Position numbers and translations under genes: made by a program. This document shows, in pieces, positions 9,701-23,358 of a stretch of 64,000 nucleotides of DNA. The notes under the pieces are model-generated. The model had not been told where the DNA came from. It ran no database searches and saw nothing but the letters and a program-made list of their open reading frames with translations. Within the stretch, counting starts at the first letter, position 1, and each line of letters opens with the position of its first letter. Source of the DNA: Astragalus membranaceus (taxonomy: Eukaryota; Streptophyta; Magnoliopsida; Fabales; Fabaceae); NCBI GenBank assembly GCA_039519185.1, contig CM076848.1:28005917-28069916 (forward strand), given 5' to 3'.

Positions 9701-12700
9701 CTTTTTCTGGTGGTATCATCTAAATTCTCTGTTTAAGAGGGTTATTGGAAAGCCAATTAGAATTATCTTTTATCCCTTAACAATGTCATAGGTATTCCGA
9801 ATTGATTAGTCATGCTCCAGAAGGGGAATACTCAAAGATGGCTCCGTTTCGCATTTTGAGTTTTGACATAGAGTGCGCTGGTCGTAAAGGTCATTTTCCC
9901 GAGCCTACACATGATCCTGTTATCCAGGTTCACTGCTCTCTTTTCACAACTAAATATCTATGCACACGATTATTGTTTTTTAAACTGAAATTTCTCATTT
10001 TCTTACAGATTGCGAATCTGGTTACTTTACAAGGAGATGACCAGCCATTTGTTCGTAACGTGATGACCCTTAAATCATGTTCCCCTATTGTTGGTGTTGA
10101 TGTGATGTCATTTGATACAGAAAGAGAAGTCCTGCTAACTTGGAGGGTATTTCTATTTTGTCTGTGCGTGTAACTAGGTTTGTAGTTATTAGGCATGAGA
10201 TATTACATAAAACTCCCAAATTTGACTCACCAGCCCTTAATAAACTAGATGTTGTTAAGATATGCCAACAATATAATATATATTCGGCATCCTTCATATT
10301 TAGTAATGTCGTGATATAGTATGATATTTTGTAGTGCTTTTAACTCCATTAGTGGTTATTGCTATCAAATATCATCATTTGTGTCTTCAACTTATAAGTC
10401 ATGCATCTATTTGATATTATGAAACTGTTGAATGAACTTTCATGCTTTTACTTATTACTTTCTTATAGTTTGATAAAGTCTTATTTTTTGCAGGATTTTA
10501 TCCGTGAAGTGGACCCTGATATTATTATTGGATATAATATCTGCAAATTTGACTTGCCGTATCTTATTGAGGTGTTGATATAACTTTTATATATTAGAGT
10601 AAACTTTGAGTTAATAGTTGACAAGTTCTTTTTTATAAATTTAATGAACATTGTGTGCATTGGGCTATGATTACTGTGTTAATGTTATTTTCTTGATCTC
10701 AGAGAGCTGCAGCCCTAAAAATAGCAGAATTTCCTTTTCTGGGTCGTATCAGGAACAGTAGAGTTCGAGTAAAAGATACAACTTTCTCATCAAGGTAAAG
10801 AGATATAGTCACCTGCTATATAGTTGCATCTCCCATAATTTTTGCAGTGGTTGGATTTATTGCATTATGGTGGGTGGGTAAGTTGCATCCACCATGAAAA
10901 TTGGAACTCAGTTCCTAATTTAGTACAGCCTTGTATGCCCGTAACATTTTTTATTAATTTTGAAATTATTCTGTTTATCTTTTTGTTTTATTTTGTCTTT
11001 TCGATCATTTCGACCATCTAACTCAGTGATCCTTGATGGTTTTGTAGGCAGTATGGTACTCGGGAGAGTAAAGAAGTTACAGTAGAGGGGAGAGTTCAGT
11101 TTGATTTGTTCCAGGTTCTGTCAACATTTTGTGTTGCTTTGATTACCTTATTAAACAATCCAAATTTATTGTTGAACAAGTTATTTGGTATGTTTTTTAT
11201 TTGCAGGTTATGCAAAGAGACTACAAGTTAAGTTCTTATTCATTGAATTCTGTGTCGGCACACTTCCTTTCTGAACAGGTAAAATCGTGCTTTTGATATC
11301 ATTTCAAGCAAGTTTATTCTTTACTTTATATTTTTTATTCAAATACATCTGGGAAATTGTAGATATATTTGTAGATTTATATAGATAAACTTGTGATGAT
11401 TTGATGGAAGTGTTGACCTGCTAATGGAGGCCGTTATCTTTGATGACATGGATTAAAGTGGAGTTTTAACTTGGCAGAATAAATTTCGATTGGTGTATGT
11501 CATGTGCTGTCTGTATGTTTGTGTGTACTTTTTTTGCATTTGTGGGCTATGTTTATGAGTATGACCACTAGCATCCGAACAGCTTCTTTTACTGGAATCT
11601 TGTTTTTTTTCCTGAATGTTATAACACATGTCAATTATTGGCGTAATCACTGCATGTTCTTCTGCTGCAGAAAGAGGATGTCCATCATTCAATTATATCC
11701 GATCTTCAGAATGGAAATGCAGAAACTAGAAGGCGCCTCGCAGTGTATTGTTTAAAGGTTCATATCCTGGTTCCTTTTCTACCGTGAGCTGCTTTTTGTT
11801 GCTACTTTACCTTTTATTTAAATGTTTATTGCCCAGTCTTTTCATTTTTCTGTAAAGTTCTCATTGGTAGGCGAACTCTATGGAGATAAAACTAAATTTT
11901 CAATAATTAGCCCAAGATTAAGATTTTAGTTTGAAAGTCTTGATTGATGATGACAGTTATAGACGGATTTGGATTGAGTGCAGTCAATCCAAAATGCAGT
12001 CATGCAGTCACTGTTAAAAAATAATTTTTAATTAAAAAAAGAAAAAAGCTGACAAAGCAATTTGGTTATTTTATTATAACTAGTAACATACCCGTGCATC
12101 CACATGGGTTGACCGCGTTACGTGGTATACTTTTAAATCAGATCGATTTCTAGAATCTAAATAATGTAAGTCCAAGCTATGTATGTAAGAGGTAGGTAGG
12201 CGAAGTTAAAATAAGTTTTGTGGTCACATTATAAAGATAAAATAAATTTTATAAATCACGTATGTCTGAATTTTGCCCTAATGAAACTAATATATTTAAA
12301 AAAATGATACAGTAAATGAAATTTCCTCTTTTATTTTGGTAGTAAATGATATACACTCTTTTGTTTGATTGTCGATACTGCTGCCTTCTATTACTATGCT
12401 CTACCACTTTTGAACCTCTGCTGTTGCTTCGCCTTGACTGCACTGGATGCACCATTCAGTGACTGCATTGAATCCATATTCGTTACACACAGTTAAACAG
12501 TTTATCAGTTCATCTAGTGGTCTGACTGATAGGCATGACATTTTTGGTTTGGATTGTCAGTTTGTTAGGTACTTCTTATGAAAGGATTTAAAATGCAATT
12601 TGGTGGTCTTTGGTTTCTGTCATCAAAGTTGTAAATGAGGCTCTGTTTCATGTACTTTTTGTCACAGGCCAAAAAATGAGAATTTTAAGGGTTTCATGTA

Positions 12701-13984
12701 CTTTTTGGTTTATTTATTACATTTATAGGGTCTTGTCACTAATAGGCGATCTCATTTTTTGGTTTCATGTACTTTATTTGAGATCGCCTAACAACGTGGC
12801 GAAGTTTTCTCATTTTTTTCTAATCACTAATAGAACAGAATCCTTTATGGGTATGTCATACAGCTTGTTCTGTTCTGATCTTTTTGGTTCAACCCTTTTT
12901 AGTGAAATCAAAATGTATCACTTTTTTACTTTTTTTTTTCGTTTTCTATTTTACTTTAAATATAATCCAACATTATATTAAACTCATATTTCTGTTCTCT
13001 ACTACCCTGTTCACTTACTGGGTCCCGTGTAAGTATTTTTAAAATCCTTGACAATGCCATTTTGGTTGTTACTCCAAAAAGTTGTAATGCTTGTTCCTTT
13101 ACCCATTAAATTGTTGTGAGCCAAATATGGTGAATCCTTTATGGGTATGTCATACATGAAGGAAAACTAAAAGTGAAACAAATTGACTGAGTTAAAATTC
13201 ATAGCAAGCTTGGCTGTATGCAGGATGCATATCTCCCTCAGCGGCTTTTGGATAAATTGATGTTCATTTACAATTACGTGGAGATGGCTCGTGTAACAGG
13301 TGTTCCAATTTCTTTTCTACTTTCCAGGGGCCAAAGCATCAAGGTAAGTCTTATAATTCCTCTGTTCTTATCAATTGGTGGAAATATGGAAGATGATTGA
13401 CACATTTAATTTGTAGCAGTAATGATGTTCCCCTTCCCTTCCAGGTGCTTTCTCAACTTCTTAGGAAAGCAAAACAGAAGAATCTGGTCATTCCTAATGT
13501 AAAACAGGCAGGGTCAGAACAAGGATCATTCGAAGGTGCCACTGTAAGTTCATTTTTTTCTAATGTGATATGAAAATATGATGCTGTATTGGCTTACCTA
13601 GCAGTAGAGATATTTGATGGATTGTGTTTTCTAGGAGTTTTATTTATATTCCTGTCATCACAAATTAGATTATAGACTTTATTGATGCATAAGCATGGGA
13701 TGAAGCGACACAGAGTTTTCAAAGTTTCATAGCATTGTTTAGCTCCAAAATTGTTAGATATTTTTTTGGCGTGTCAAAATCTAATTTTTGTTGGGGTTAG
13801 ATATGAATCCAAACATTATATTTCCACATTATAGTTGGAACAAGATTGGATGCTGGTGCTGCTTAGACACACTTTTTGGTCTAACGAGTTGGTTTGTTGT
13901 TTGTGGAGTTGGTATGAAGTTAATAGCTTGATAATATTTTTCTAGTAGTTGCATTCTATGATCAAATTATTTGAACACTGTTCT

Positions 13985-14024
<40 letters not shown>

Positions 14025-17000
14025 AAGGAAGTCCTTATGCCATTACAGTAAGAAAGGGATGTATCTAATGTTCTTGGAAGTCCTCTGCTTGTAATTTCTA
14101 GCTAACTTTAACATTTGATCTTAGCTAATATTTTTGTTTAGATTTTTTCTTTAAGTGGAATTGAGTTGAAAGAAAATTTTACTTAGAGTTTCATCAGTTT
14201 GGTGTACGGCCTTGTTTAAGAGGGTCAAGCGAGTTTTGAGTTTTGACAGCCTTAGGTTGCACCTTAACAGAGGAATCAACAAGCATTTAATGCATTTTCA
14301 GTTGTTCTTAAATATCATTTATCTTTTCTTGCCTTTATTCTTTTGCTACAAAAATTTGAAAGCAAGCTAAAAAGTTATAATTTATACATCGCGATGTATG
14401 CAAGTTTTGGAATTGGAGAAAATATCGACGCTATGCGTTTTCTCTTATTTCCCCTTTGAATGTTTTAGCTGTTTAACTGTTGCCTCTTGATGTGTGATTT
14501 TTGAATCTTACCGCTTGCAGGTATTGGAGGCAAGGGCTGGATTTTATGAAAAGCCAATTGCTACTTTAGATTTCGCTTCCCTTTATCCATCTATTATGAT
14601 GGCCTATAATTTATGTTATTGCACACTGGTAAGTGGTAATTCTTTCACTGCTTGTACTTTCTTCCTCATGCTTGAGTGCTTTTTTTAATGCTTCTTTATT
14701 ATTTAGCTTAACTCAATTCGTATTTAAATTATATTTTTTGTTCTTTAAGGTGACCAATGAAAATGCTCGCAAGCTCAACCTCCCTCCGGAGTCAGTGAAC
14801 AGAACTCCATCTGGTGAAACATTTGTTAAACCAAATTTACAGAAGGTATGTTACTTGTAGTACTTACTATTTCACGTTTTCCTCCAAGGCTTAATGGCAA
14901 TTTTCTTTTAGTTGTTAATGCTTATATGAAATAGAGGTGCTGACGTATTGAGAAAATAAATTTAGGGCATACTTCCTGAAATACTTGAAGAGTTATTAGC
15001 AGCCCGTAAAAGGGCAAAAGCAGACTTGAAGGTATTCTTTCTGTTTGGCTCTGGGAATATTACTGACTCTTTATTTAGATTGTTTCCTAACTTGTCAGCT
15101 GCAGATTTTGATTAATTCAAAATTGATTGAACTTTATATGTTACCTATGCGTGTACAAACTTTTTCTCTAATTTGTTTCTACTTTAGGAAGCAAAGGACC
15201 CCCTGGTGAAGGCTGTGCTGGATGGCAGACAGCTGGCCTTGAAGGTAAGCCGTGCATGTTAATTCATTTTGATAGTTGCTTAGTTTTTCTATACTGCATA
15301 GTTTACACTAATAACAGTACAATTTCTTGGTAACATTTGAATTCCATTGCCACCTTTTGTGTTCAGATTAGTGCAAATTCTGTATATGGGTTTACAGGGG
15401 CTACTATTGGTCAGTTACCATGCTTACCAATATCGTCAAGTGTAACAAGCTATGGTATTGCTCTCATCTAATAATTTAGGATGCTTTATTTTTTCAAAAT
15501 CATCCTTATGTTGGTTAAAATCTCCTTTGGGCTCTTATTATTTCTTGGTTTTGATGCCTTGTAAAGGTCGACAAATGATTGAGCACACTAAAAAGCTCGT
15601 GGAAGATAAATTTACAACGCTTAATGGCTATCAACACAATGCTGAGGTATAAATATTTAGAATTTTTCTCGGCTTGATGCCTTCCAAACTCGGGCTTTTG
15701 TTGGTTAGTTGGTGAAGGTGTACTTTTTTTGTCCTTATTGCAAACTTCATACATTTGACTATGATATTCCTAGTAACTTGATCATCTTTTGCCAGCAAAT
15801 GCTAATCAGCAAGAAGAAATTAGTGTATTTGTCTCTAAAAGATTGGGTATTCTATTTTGGCTTTAATTTGGTTGCTGGAATTTGTATAGTTTCCAGCAAA
15901 TGTGTTTCTCGAGTTCTTTAGTGCTGCATTTTGGAACGGGAAATTTTACATTGAACAAACAGTGTAAAAGTTATTCAGCCTTGCCAGTAAATTTTACATT
16001 TCCAGTTATGATCAGTTTTCTTAAATTTAAGGTAGTTTTATTGTACTTCTGTGCTTTACCAACAATCAATTTGCCAGATTTTAATGTCAGATCCTCAGAT
16101 GACTTACAAAGTATTGTAATTCTTGCTGCTAGGTAATATATGGAGATACAGATTCAGTGATGGTGCAATTTGGTGTTTCTGCTGTAGACGAGGCTATGAA
16201 CTTGGGGAGGGAAGCTGCTGAATACATTAGTGGAACTTTCATAAAAGTAATACTTCAAAATACATTTTCAATGCATTTTAATTTCCTGTATGTTTGAGGC
16301 CCTTATAAGGTATTCCATGAAAATGATCAAATCTTGAGCTTGGATCTAATTGGCTTTCTTTAGAAAGGTTGACTTGATTGTTTCACCTATAATTTAGATC
16401 TAAAATCTCTCTGAATGGTTTGACCTATATTTTTCCTTAGACTTCTGCTGCCTCTAATTATCGGACTGTCTTCTGTATAGGAGACTCAAATCCTGTTTAC
16501 ATGATATGATATGCCTAATAATTACACAGATCCTAATTAAATAGGAAACAAATAATAACATAGAATATCCTAACAAATCATCCAAGACATTCTAAAATAG
16601 GCTTAGATATGAAAAAGACACCACCAAATATTTCTCAGATCTTCTGACAAGTATAAAGAAGGGTGAGTGCAAAGTCTTTTGTATCAACTGTCTAGTTACT
16701 ATTAATCATATTACACCATAATCATATTATAAAAGTCTTTGTTTTTTCTCATCTCTTTTCTTATCTTAAACCCACAACTTCAACTTCTGTAGTTAATAGC
16801 GGTCGTCTCGACCACAGTTGCGGTGATGTCGTAGCCGCACTAATTAGGGTTGCGGTCGTGCCTCCATTCAAGGTGGTGCTACTGCAGAGCAACTCGCAAT
16901 GTGAAGAAGAAGATGCAACAGTGATTTCACCCGTGAAAACCCAAATGCCCTGTTTTTCATGCAGAAAGTGTACAATGCCCTCGATTTTAAACCGTTTAGG

Positions 17001-20000
17001 GTTATTTTAATGGTCTTTTGGGCTTTTTACTCTGCGGTAATACACAATGCCTTTCTTCTATTTTCCACAACCTTTCATCTTCTCTACTCTTTTGTGTTTC
17101 CTTTTGCGACCTTTCTTCTCCTATATTTTTTTAGAAGGACCTTTCTTCTATGAAACTTCACCCGAACACCTTCCCTAAGCTACCTTTCCCTGTCTTTGTG
17201 CAAATGCGCACTCCCTCTTGTTTGTGCAACATTTCCCCTGTTCTTTGTATTATTTCCCTAAACTCTTATTTTGTTTCCATATACTTCAACATAGCGGCGA
17301 TACCGCTACCCGCTAAGCCGGTATAGTATTTCGAGGGTTGGCCACTACGCTACGCTATCTGCTATTGACTAACTGGACTTCAACTAGAACATTATAATGT
17401 TGTTTGATCCACATAGCCTATTCCACCTTCGGAGACTTGCATCCATCTTTAGCTTTAGAAGTTGCAGCCATAGTGATCTTGGTTCATTGGATTTTTAAGT
17501 TGTGGCTTCAACATCTCTAACTTAATTTTATCAACCAAATAAACAAATAAGAAAGAAACTCTAGGATTCAATTTTCTTGAGACTCTATTTTTGTAAATGC
17601 GTTTGAAATTGATTGTTTTGTTTATTTGTTTTGTTGATTTTTCCTTATGTGCTTCTTATCACTTTGATTGTGAAGCCCATCAAACTTGAATTTGAGAAGA
17701 TTTACTATCCATATCTCCTGATTAGCAAGAAGAGATACGCTGGTTTGTTTTGGACAAAACCAGACAATTTTGACAAAATGGACACTAAAGGTAAACATTT
17801 ATCTTTATATCTCTATGGCTATATTAAAATGCACATCTTAAGACTACCTTTGCACTTCACAGGTATTGAAACAGTTCGAAGAGACAATTGCTTATTGGTC
17901 AAAAACCTGGTGAATGACTGCCTTCACAAAATACTAATTGACAGGGACATTCCTGGGGCAGTCCAGTATGTCAAAAATGCAATTTCCGATCTTCTCATGA
18001 ACCGTATGGATTTATCACTTCTGGTTATTACCAAGGTGTGAATTCTATTGGGTCTACACTCTACAGAGTCTCTATTCATGTTTTATGGTGCTATTTGCTT
18101 CTTCTAGAGAGTTCTGATATTTGATTTGAATGCACTTCTAGAATAGTTTTGGTTTAAACTTGTCGTTAACATTCAGGCTTGCTTTAATAGGGTTTGACAA
18201 AGACAGGAGATGATTATGAAGTAAAGACAGCTCACGTTGAACTTGCTGAAAGGATGCGCAAGGTTGGCTGTAATAATTAAATATGTTGGTTGCTGAGTCC
18301 CCACACCCGTTAAAAACATTACTCAGATCCTAAAAAGATTTTCCTGATATCTGTATATATCATTTTTGGAACTATGCAGTGTTCATTTTGAGCTGTGGAT
18401 TTATATTTTTTGTTTTGTTGCTTATTGAGCTTGTCGTGTTTCTGTATTCTGGGACATAAATATATTCAATTTGATTCTGTAATTGACAGCGAGATGCTGC
18501 TACTGCTCCAAATGTTGGAGATAGAGTACCATATGTTATTATTAAAGCTACAAAAGGTGCTAAGGTAATATGACATTGTTATCCTTCATTTTGCTTTCAG
18601 TATCGAAATTTTCTCTAGACTAACCTGTTTGAGAAGATTAGGCTTATGAGAGATCGGAGGATCCCATCTATGTGCTAGAGAACAATATACCAATAGATCC
18701 TCAGTACTATCTTGAGAATCAAATTAGCAAGGTTGGTGTTATATCTGTTTCTGGTTCCTCCAATGTTTACTATTCTTTATTGATTTAATTCATGTTGCAG
18801 CCAATTCTTAGAATTTTTGAGCCAATTCTGAAGAATGCCAGCAAGGAACTTCTCCATGGAAGCCACACACGATCTATTTCTATTTCTACTCCGTCAAATA
18901 GTGGCATAATGAAATTTGCTAAGAAACAGCTTACTTGCATTGGTTGCAAAGCTTTACTTGGGTACTTTTTCCTATTTCCTAATTGTATTGACTTGATGCT
19001 CTAAGATTTTCCTGGTTGATTTTATTTTTATGTATTCCCTTTTTAGTGGTCACTTCTTTTGATTATAGCAATGTTTTTAAAATCGGACCGGAGATCGAAC
19101 CGGTGAGGCCTCCGGTTCATGGTTCAATCGGTTCAACCATGGTTGAACCGGATGAGTAATTTATTAAATAAAAAATAAAAAATATTAAATTTTGGAGAAA
19201 AAAGTAAATTTAAAAATAAAAAAATGTATTTCGGGCGGTTCAATCCGGTTCGGTTTCCGGTTCAAAGCAGTTGAACCGCGGTTCAACCCGGTTCTTCCCC
19301 GGTTCGATCCGGTTCTGGGCGGTTCAATAGGACTGCGGTTCAAATGGGGTTGAACCAACCGGCTGGGGGTCCGGTTCCCGGTTCAACCGGCCGGTCCGGT
19401 CCGGTTTTTAAAACATTGGATTATAGTAAAAAAAATACGCACAGGGATTACAAAGATTTGCCATTTATTCATATCTTTTAGTGGTCACTTCTTTTGCAAG
19501 TATGATTTTCTCTTCAAATTTCAAACTGTGCTTGAAGTTGAAGCTGGAATTTGTTGCTTTAGTAGTGGAGTTTCCTTGTTGCTTTCATGCAACAACTTTG
19601 ACATATTTGACGTTTCACTTATCCAATAATTTTCTATAAAATAGTATAAAATGTGTATCTTTTAAGTACTTATTCACCTAAATAAAAACTATCCAAACAA
19701 CATTACTCTTCTAAAATTAATTCATTTCAAACTTATTTTAACAAAAATCAATTTTACAAAACCAAGATCATCTAAAATCAAGTTTGCAATTGCTCACCCA
19801 GAGATACACTTAGTATTGAGGTTCATTTTCATATATTTTGATGCATACGACTGTTATTGAAAGGCCTAATAATATCTTTTTATTTTGTTGCATTTGGCTC
19901 AGCAAGGGAGATCACACTCTCTGCTCACATTGCAAAGGGAGGGAAGCCGAGCTGTACTGTAAAACAGTTGCTCAAGGTAACTTTTCTTGAGCCTCACCTG

Positions 20001-20567
20001 CTCAATTTCAAATGTTTTTGTTGTACTCGGTGATTCTAGCTGTTTTTCATTGGGCAATATTTGTGATGGTGTGGCTGCAGTGTCTGATCTAGAGATGCTT
20101 TTTGGGAGGTTGTGGACACAGTGTCAGGAGTGCCAAGGTTCACTTCATCAGGATGTTCTCTGCACAAGGTATTTTAATCGTTATATTTCTGTGAAACTTA
20201 TTAAGGGATTGCTTGGGTGGTTTGAATTAAACTCAATTTTTTGGTCTTAAGAGGTGACATTGTACAATATCAATTATGTCCTGGAGTAAGGGTGGTTTTG
20301 TTTCAGTCCACCTTGGCTTATTTACTATCCTGGCGCAACATTCATCAAATTATTGTAGTGTCTTGGTTTCTTCTTTGTCTCGTCTTATTTGCTCTTTTAT
20401 GGATTTTGCACAAGAACTTGAAATTTACATGCAGTTACTCATTGTCACCACTGATTTATGGTGAACTATTGTGTTGCAGTCGAGATTGTCCAATTTTTTA
20501 TCGACGAAAAAAAGCACAGAAAGATATGGCTGAAGCAAGGTTGCAATTGGACAGATGGAACTTCTAA
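6761..20567 (+). CDS. POLD1: DNA polymerase delta catalytic subunit
   Basis: Thirty exons: 6761-7004, 7142-7252, 8796-8902, 9019-9178, 9500-9695, 9792-9927, 10009-10146, 10494-10571, 10703-10794, 11048-11114, 11207-11278, 11671-11757, 13224-13343, 13445-13543, 14521-14628, 14750-14845, 14966-15031, 15188-15244, 15367-15454, 15567-15646, 16133-16246, 17676-17790, 17863-18035, 18191-18262, 18490-18564, 18642-18731, 18801-18961, 19903-19976, 20081-20168, 20480-20567. They total 3252 nt, 1083 aa, in frame with GT-AG junctions. This is the nuclear B-family replicative polymerase with proofreading. Exonuclease motifs: FDIECAG (~300), IIGYNICKFDLPYL, YCLKDAYLP. Polymerase motifs: DFASLYPSIM (~586), KISANSVYGFTGA (~678), YGDTDS (737-742). 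The C-terminus has CysA (C993, C996, C1008, C1011) and CysB (C1040, C1043, C1053, C1058; iron-sulfur ligands in the family). No catalytic residue is missing. Several introns carry small transposons. Confidence 0.96.
7253..8795 (+). other. POLD1 intron 2 (1.5 kb), with probable old repeat fragment
   Basis: No exon or gene is visible. Around 7850-8110 the sequence has the look of a decayed retrotransposon LTR (GGGAGGGTGTGTTGAAAATTG, with a clause matching the usual legume 'TTGGTCTTGGATG' style). No boundaries or target-site duplication were found, so this is a weak call. The rest is plain AT-rich intron. Confidence 0.25.
11961..12488. mobile_element. MITE of ~528 bp in POLD1 intron 12
   Basis: The flanking direct repeats are ACAGTTA (11954-11960 and 12489-12495). 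Near both ends is an imperfect inverted repeat: GGATTTGGATTGAGTGCAGTC on the left, and GAATATGGATTCAATGCAGTC when the right end is read on the other strand. It has no coding capacity. The superfamily is uncertain because the first bases of the two ends do not align well. Confidence 0.5.
13983..14022 (+). repeat. (CT)n microsatellite in POLD1 intron 14
   Basis: A CT dinucleotide run, interrupted once by CCAT, lies in the intron between exons 14 and 15. It is likely length-polymorphic. Confidence 0.9.
17291..17376. mobile_element. Short hAT-like MITE in POLD1 intron 21
   Basis: An 86-bp insertion is flanked by the perfect 8-bp repeat ACTTCAAC (17283-17290 and 17377-17384). Internal blocks such as ATAGCGGCGATACCGC and TACGCTATCTGC resemble the CCGCTATGG-type blocks of the MITE at 1422. 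That suggests a related, more decayed copy. It is non-coding. Confidence 0.55.
19069..19418. mobile_element. hAT-like MITE (350 bp) in POLD1 intron 27
   Basis: It has near-perfect terminal inverted repeats: CAATGTTTTTAAAATCGGAC on the left, and CAATGTTTTAAAAACCGGAC for the right end read on the other strand. It is flanked by the perfect 8-bp duplication GATTATAG (19061-19068 and 19419-19426). The interior is rich in GGTTCAA/TTGAACC and CCGGTTC blocks and could fold back strongly. The TSD size and CA start indicate hAT. Confidence 0.85.
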
Positions 20568-23358
20568 CTTCTAACAGTTTGTCAATGTCAGTTCTTTTAT
20601 CAACTCTCTTCACTTTGTAGCCTTCCTAACGAGCTATTCAATGACCCTTATGAATTTCACCAATTAATATATCCAGTGATTGCAGTACAAACAATTAAAA
20701 CGTGTATAGTCTTTGAAATTCAGGAACAATTATCAGATATATAATTTCATATACAATAACAAGACCAAACTTAATTTTCATTAGATGGGATCAACTACAT
20801 GAGTTATAAAGTCTTATGTAATGGGTCTTTGGATGATTCATTTACCTCTAAATCCTGTTCAATGGTTTGACCTATAATTTTTGTGGTCTTTAAGTCTTTC
20901 TCTATCGTACTGTCTTCCTTATTGGTGTTTATACATGTCGTCTCCATACATGGCCATACTACTTAAGAGTTAAGACAACCTTCAAGCATCTTTTTTCATA
21001 CGGCGGGCGATCCCTTTTTCTTTAATGATTATATATTTCTAATCTTGTTGACTTGTATAACCATTCATCCATTGTAATATTCTCATTTTAACTTTATCGA
21101 GTTTACATCTTGTTAGCTTTTTATCACTAAACATTCAATTTCATGTAACATTGTAGGTCTTGTATGATGGACGGGGGTATTTAAAAACTGAGACTTGTGG
21201 TAACTGGTATTGCATGTTTTTCAATGATTAGGGTATTTGAAAAGTGAGACTTGTGGTAACTGGTTTACATTCTCATTAGGTTACTGCCTTCCTAGTGCCT
21301 TTATTAGTTACTTTATATTCATTCAAAGTTTCATTTTTACCCAAGCATCGTGTTATTTAACACTTTTTTCATTCTTAGTCTTATATTTTATGTTGCCATC
21401 CCACCACCCAGAATGTTTGCCCCTTAGGCCCAATGATCTATGGTTCTCTTAGGATGTGTCTGGTAGTTTGTAGGGTTTGGGAACGGTGGAGATGGCCTAT
21501 GGCCAGCACTTTATTAGTTTTTGGTGAACTCAACAAAAGAACTTGAAGACTTTAGAAAGTCATTTATTTCTTTATGGCTAATAAATGATTGGTTATAAGC
21601 CTTCTCTTCCCCTCTCCAAACCCCAAAGACACACCCTTCGTGTCTCTGGCTATCTTTTTGATCCCTTTAGTCATCTCATTTCTTGTCATTAGCACTCCTT
21701 TTTATCTCCCAAAATCTAACCTTCAAGACCCATCTCAAAGAGACATAATTGAAATTTTAAATGTTAAAAGACCAAAAGGTATTTTAGCCTTAGTTTTTTT
21801 TTTTTTGAATATTTGGAAATGAAGAAATGAGTGAACATCGACTTATTGATCAATTAAAATGAGTTTTATCATTTTCTGAAATTGAAGGTTTCAAATATAT
21901 CTATTTTTTATATTTAAAATTTTCTATTGATGGGGAAAATATTTTTATCATTAAATCCACATTTTCTCTTTTTTTTCCGGGGCTGTATATATCATTATAT
22001 CGTATTGAACGGTACATGTGCAATGTATGGCATGATAGTCAGATATATAAATATACACATCCCAAGTTTGATTAATAGGGATTGACACTAATGTTACCTG
22101 CAAATGTTACCATTGCAGGTATCATATTTGCAGTTTTGGAAATGGGAACTGAAGGAAAATCTATGGAGAAGGAATCCTAGTATCCTACAACCTGCTCACA
22201 TGACCGTATTCATATTGCTGGAAGGAAAGCACGTGTAGCAGACGGCCGATTTTTACATGGTCTTGTATATGATTTTACCAAAACTGGATTATGCATTGCA
22301 AAACTCGGAAGCCAATACAGAGTTAAACAGCTATTACTACAATTATGCCATGTATGATTTCCGAGTAAAGCCAGCAATTTTTTGGTAATACCAGTAAGTT
22401 TTAGGATGGAGTTTACAATACAGTGCAAGTATTTGTCAATGGGAATAGATTATGGAAATTTACCCAGAATGATTTGTTAAGGGAATGGTTATCCTATCTG
22501 AATTGGAATGATTTAACCGACTTGTTATGTGCTAATTGCTTTGAAACATTAGTTTCACCTTAATTAAGACAAGTCCGGTTATTTGCCTGTGAATATTATG
22601 TAGGGTACAGCAGCTGTAGCAAATATCAAAAATATTGACACCAGAAATTTCACGTGGTCCACCTTTTGATTTTGGATACGTTCATGGGACAAACATCAAA
22701 GTATTCTTACACTAATAAATTAATGATTTCTCATCCTAGAGGTAATATTCTGATAAAAAAAATCCTAGAGGTAATTCAACAATAATAAGATAAATCTACA
22801 CAATGGCACTCAAATGTTTCCCCCAAACATTCAATCTCACTATTTTTTTACACCTTTGTTTTGGAAAGAGAGCTGCTAGCATATTTTTCTTAACATTCCC
22901 TTCAACACTCAGACTCAATCTTCCCCACTTTGGAAATGAGTTTCACTTAGTGAGACTGCATAAATTTCATCAAATAATTGAGAGTCTTTGAGGAATATAA
23001 AATTGATTATAGCTTGCTAGGATTGATAGTTTTTGCTTACAAATGTGATTTTCACACCAAAGTTTAGTATTCAACTCATTTCTACATGAATGTGTGTCCA
23101 AACACAAATCACTTTATATTCAACTAATCAGAAACATAGAGAAGAACTTGGAAAATTTTATCTACATTTTTGTTCTTTCTTTTTCTATACAAATTTACTC
23201 AATAAGCATTTGTTTAAGCACAACTTTGTACACCCAACATTTCTGTACATCTCATCCTTAAGCTGAATTGTTAGGAAACGGTGAAACGGTTATAATTATT
23301 TATCCATCACCAGCGGCAGCAATATGATGCTGTAAAATAAATTAGCAAGAAATCTGAC
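20568..23358. other. Intergenic region between convergent POLD1 and RGLG genes
   Basis: This holds the 3' UTR of POLD1 (from 20568) and that of the RGLG gene (below 23359). A short diverged direct repeat built on GAGACTTGTGGTAACTGGT occurs near 21174-21265. No further gene, RNA or bounded transposon was recognised. Confidence 0.5.

Noticed and set aside
12610..12981. 123-codon open frame inside POLD1 intron 12
   Set aside because: AT-rich, Phe/Tyr-rich composition, no domain, and located between clearly joined exons 12 and 13.
16790..16960. GC-richer patch in POLD1 intron 21 resembling coding sequence
   Set aside because: No continuous frame or splice-consistent exon; exon 21 joins exon 22 in frame without it.
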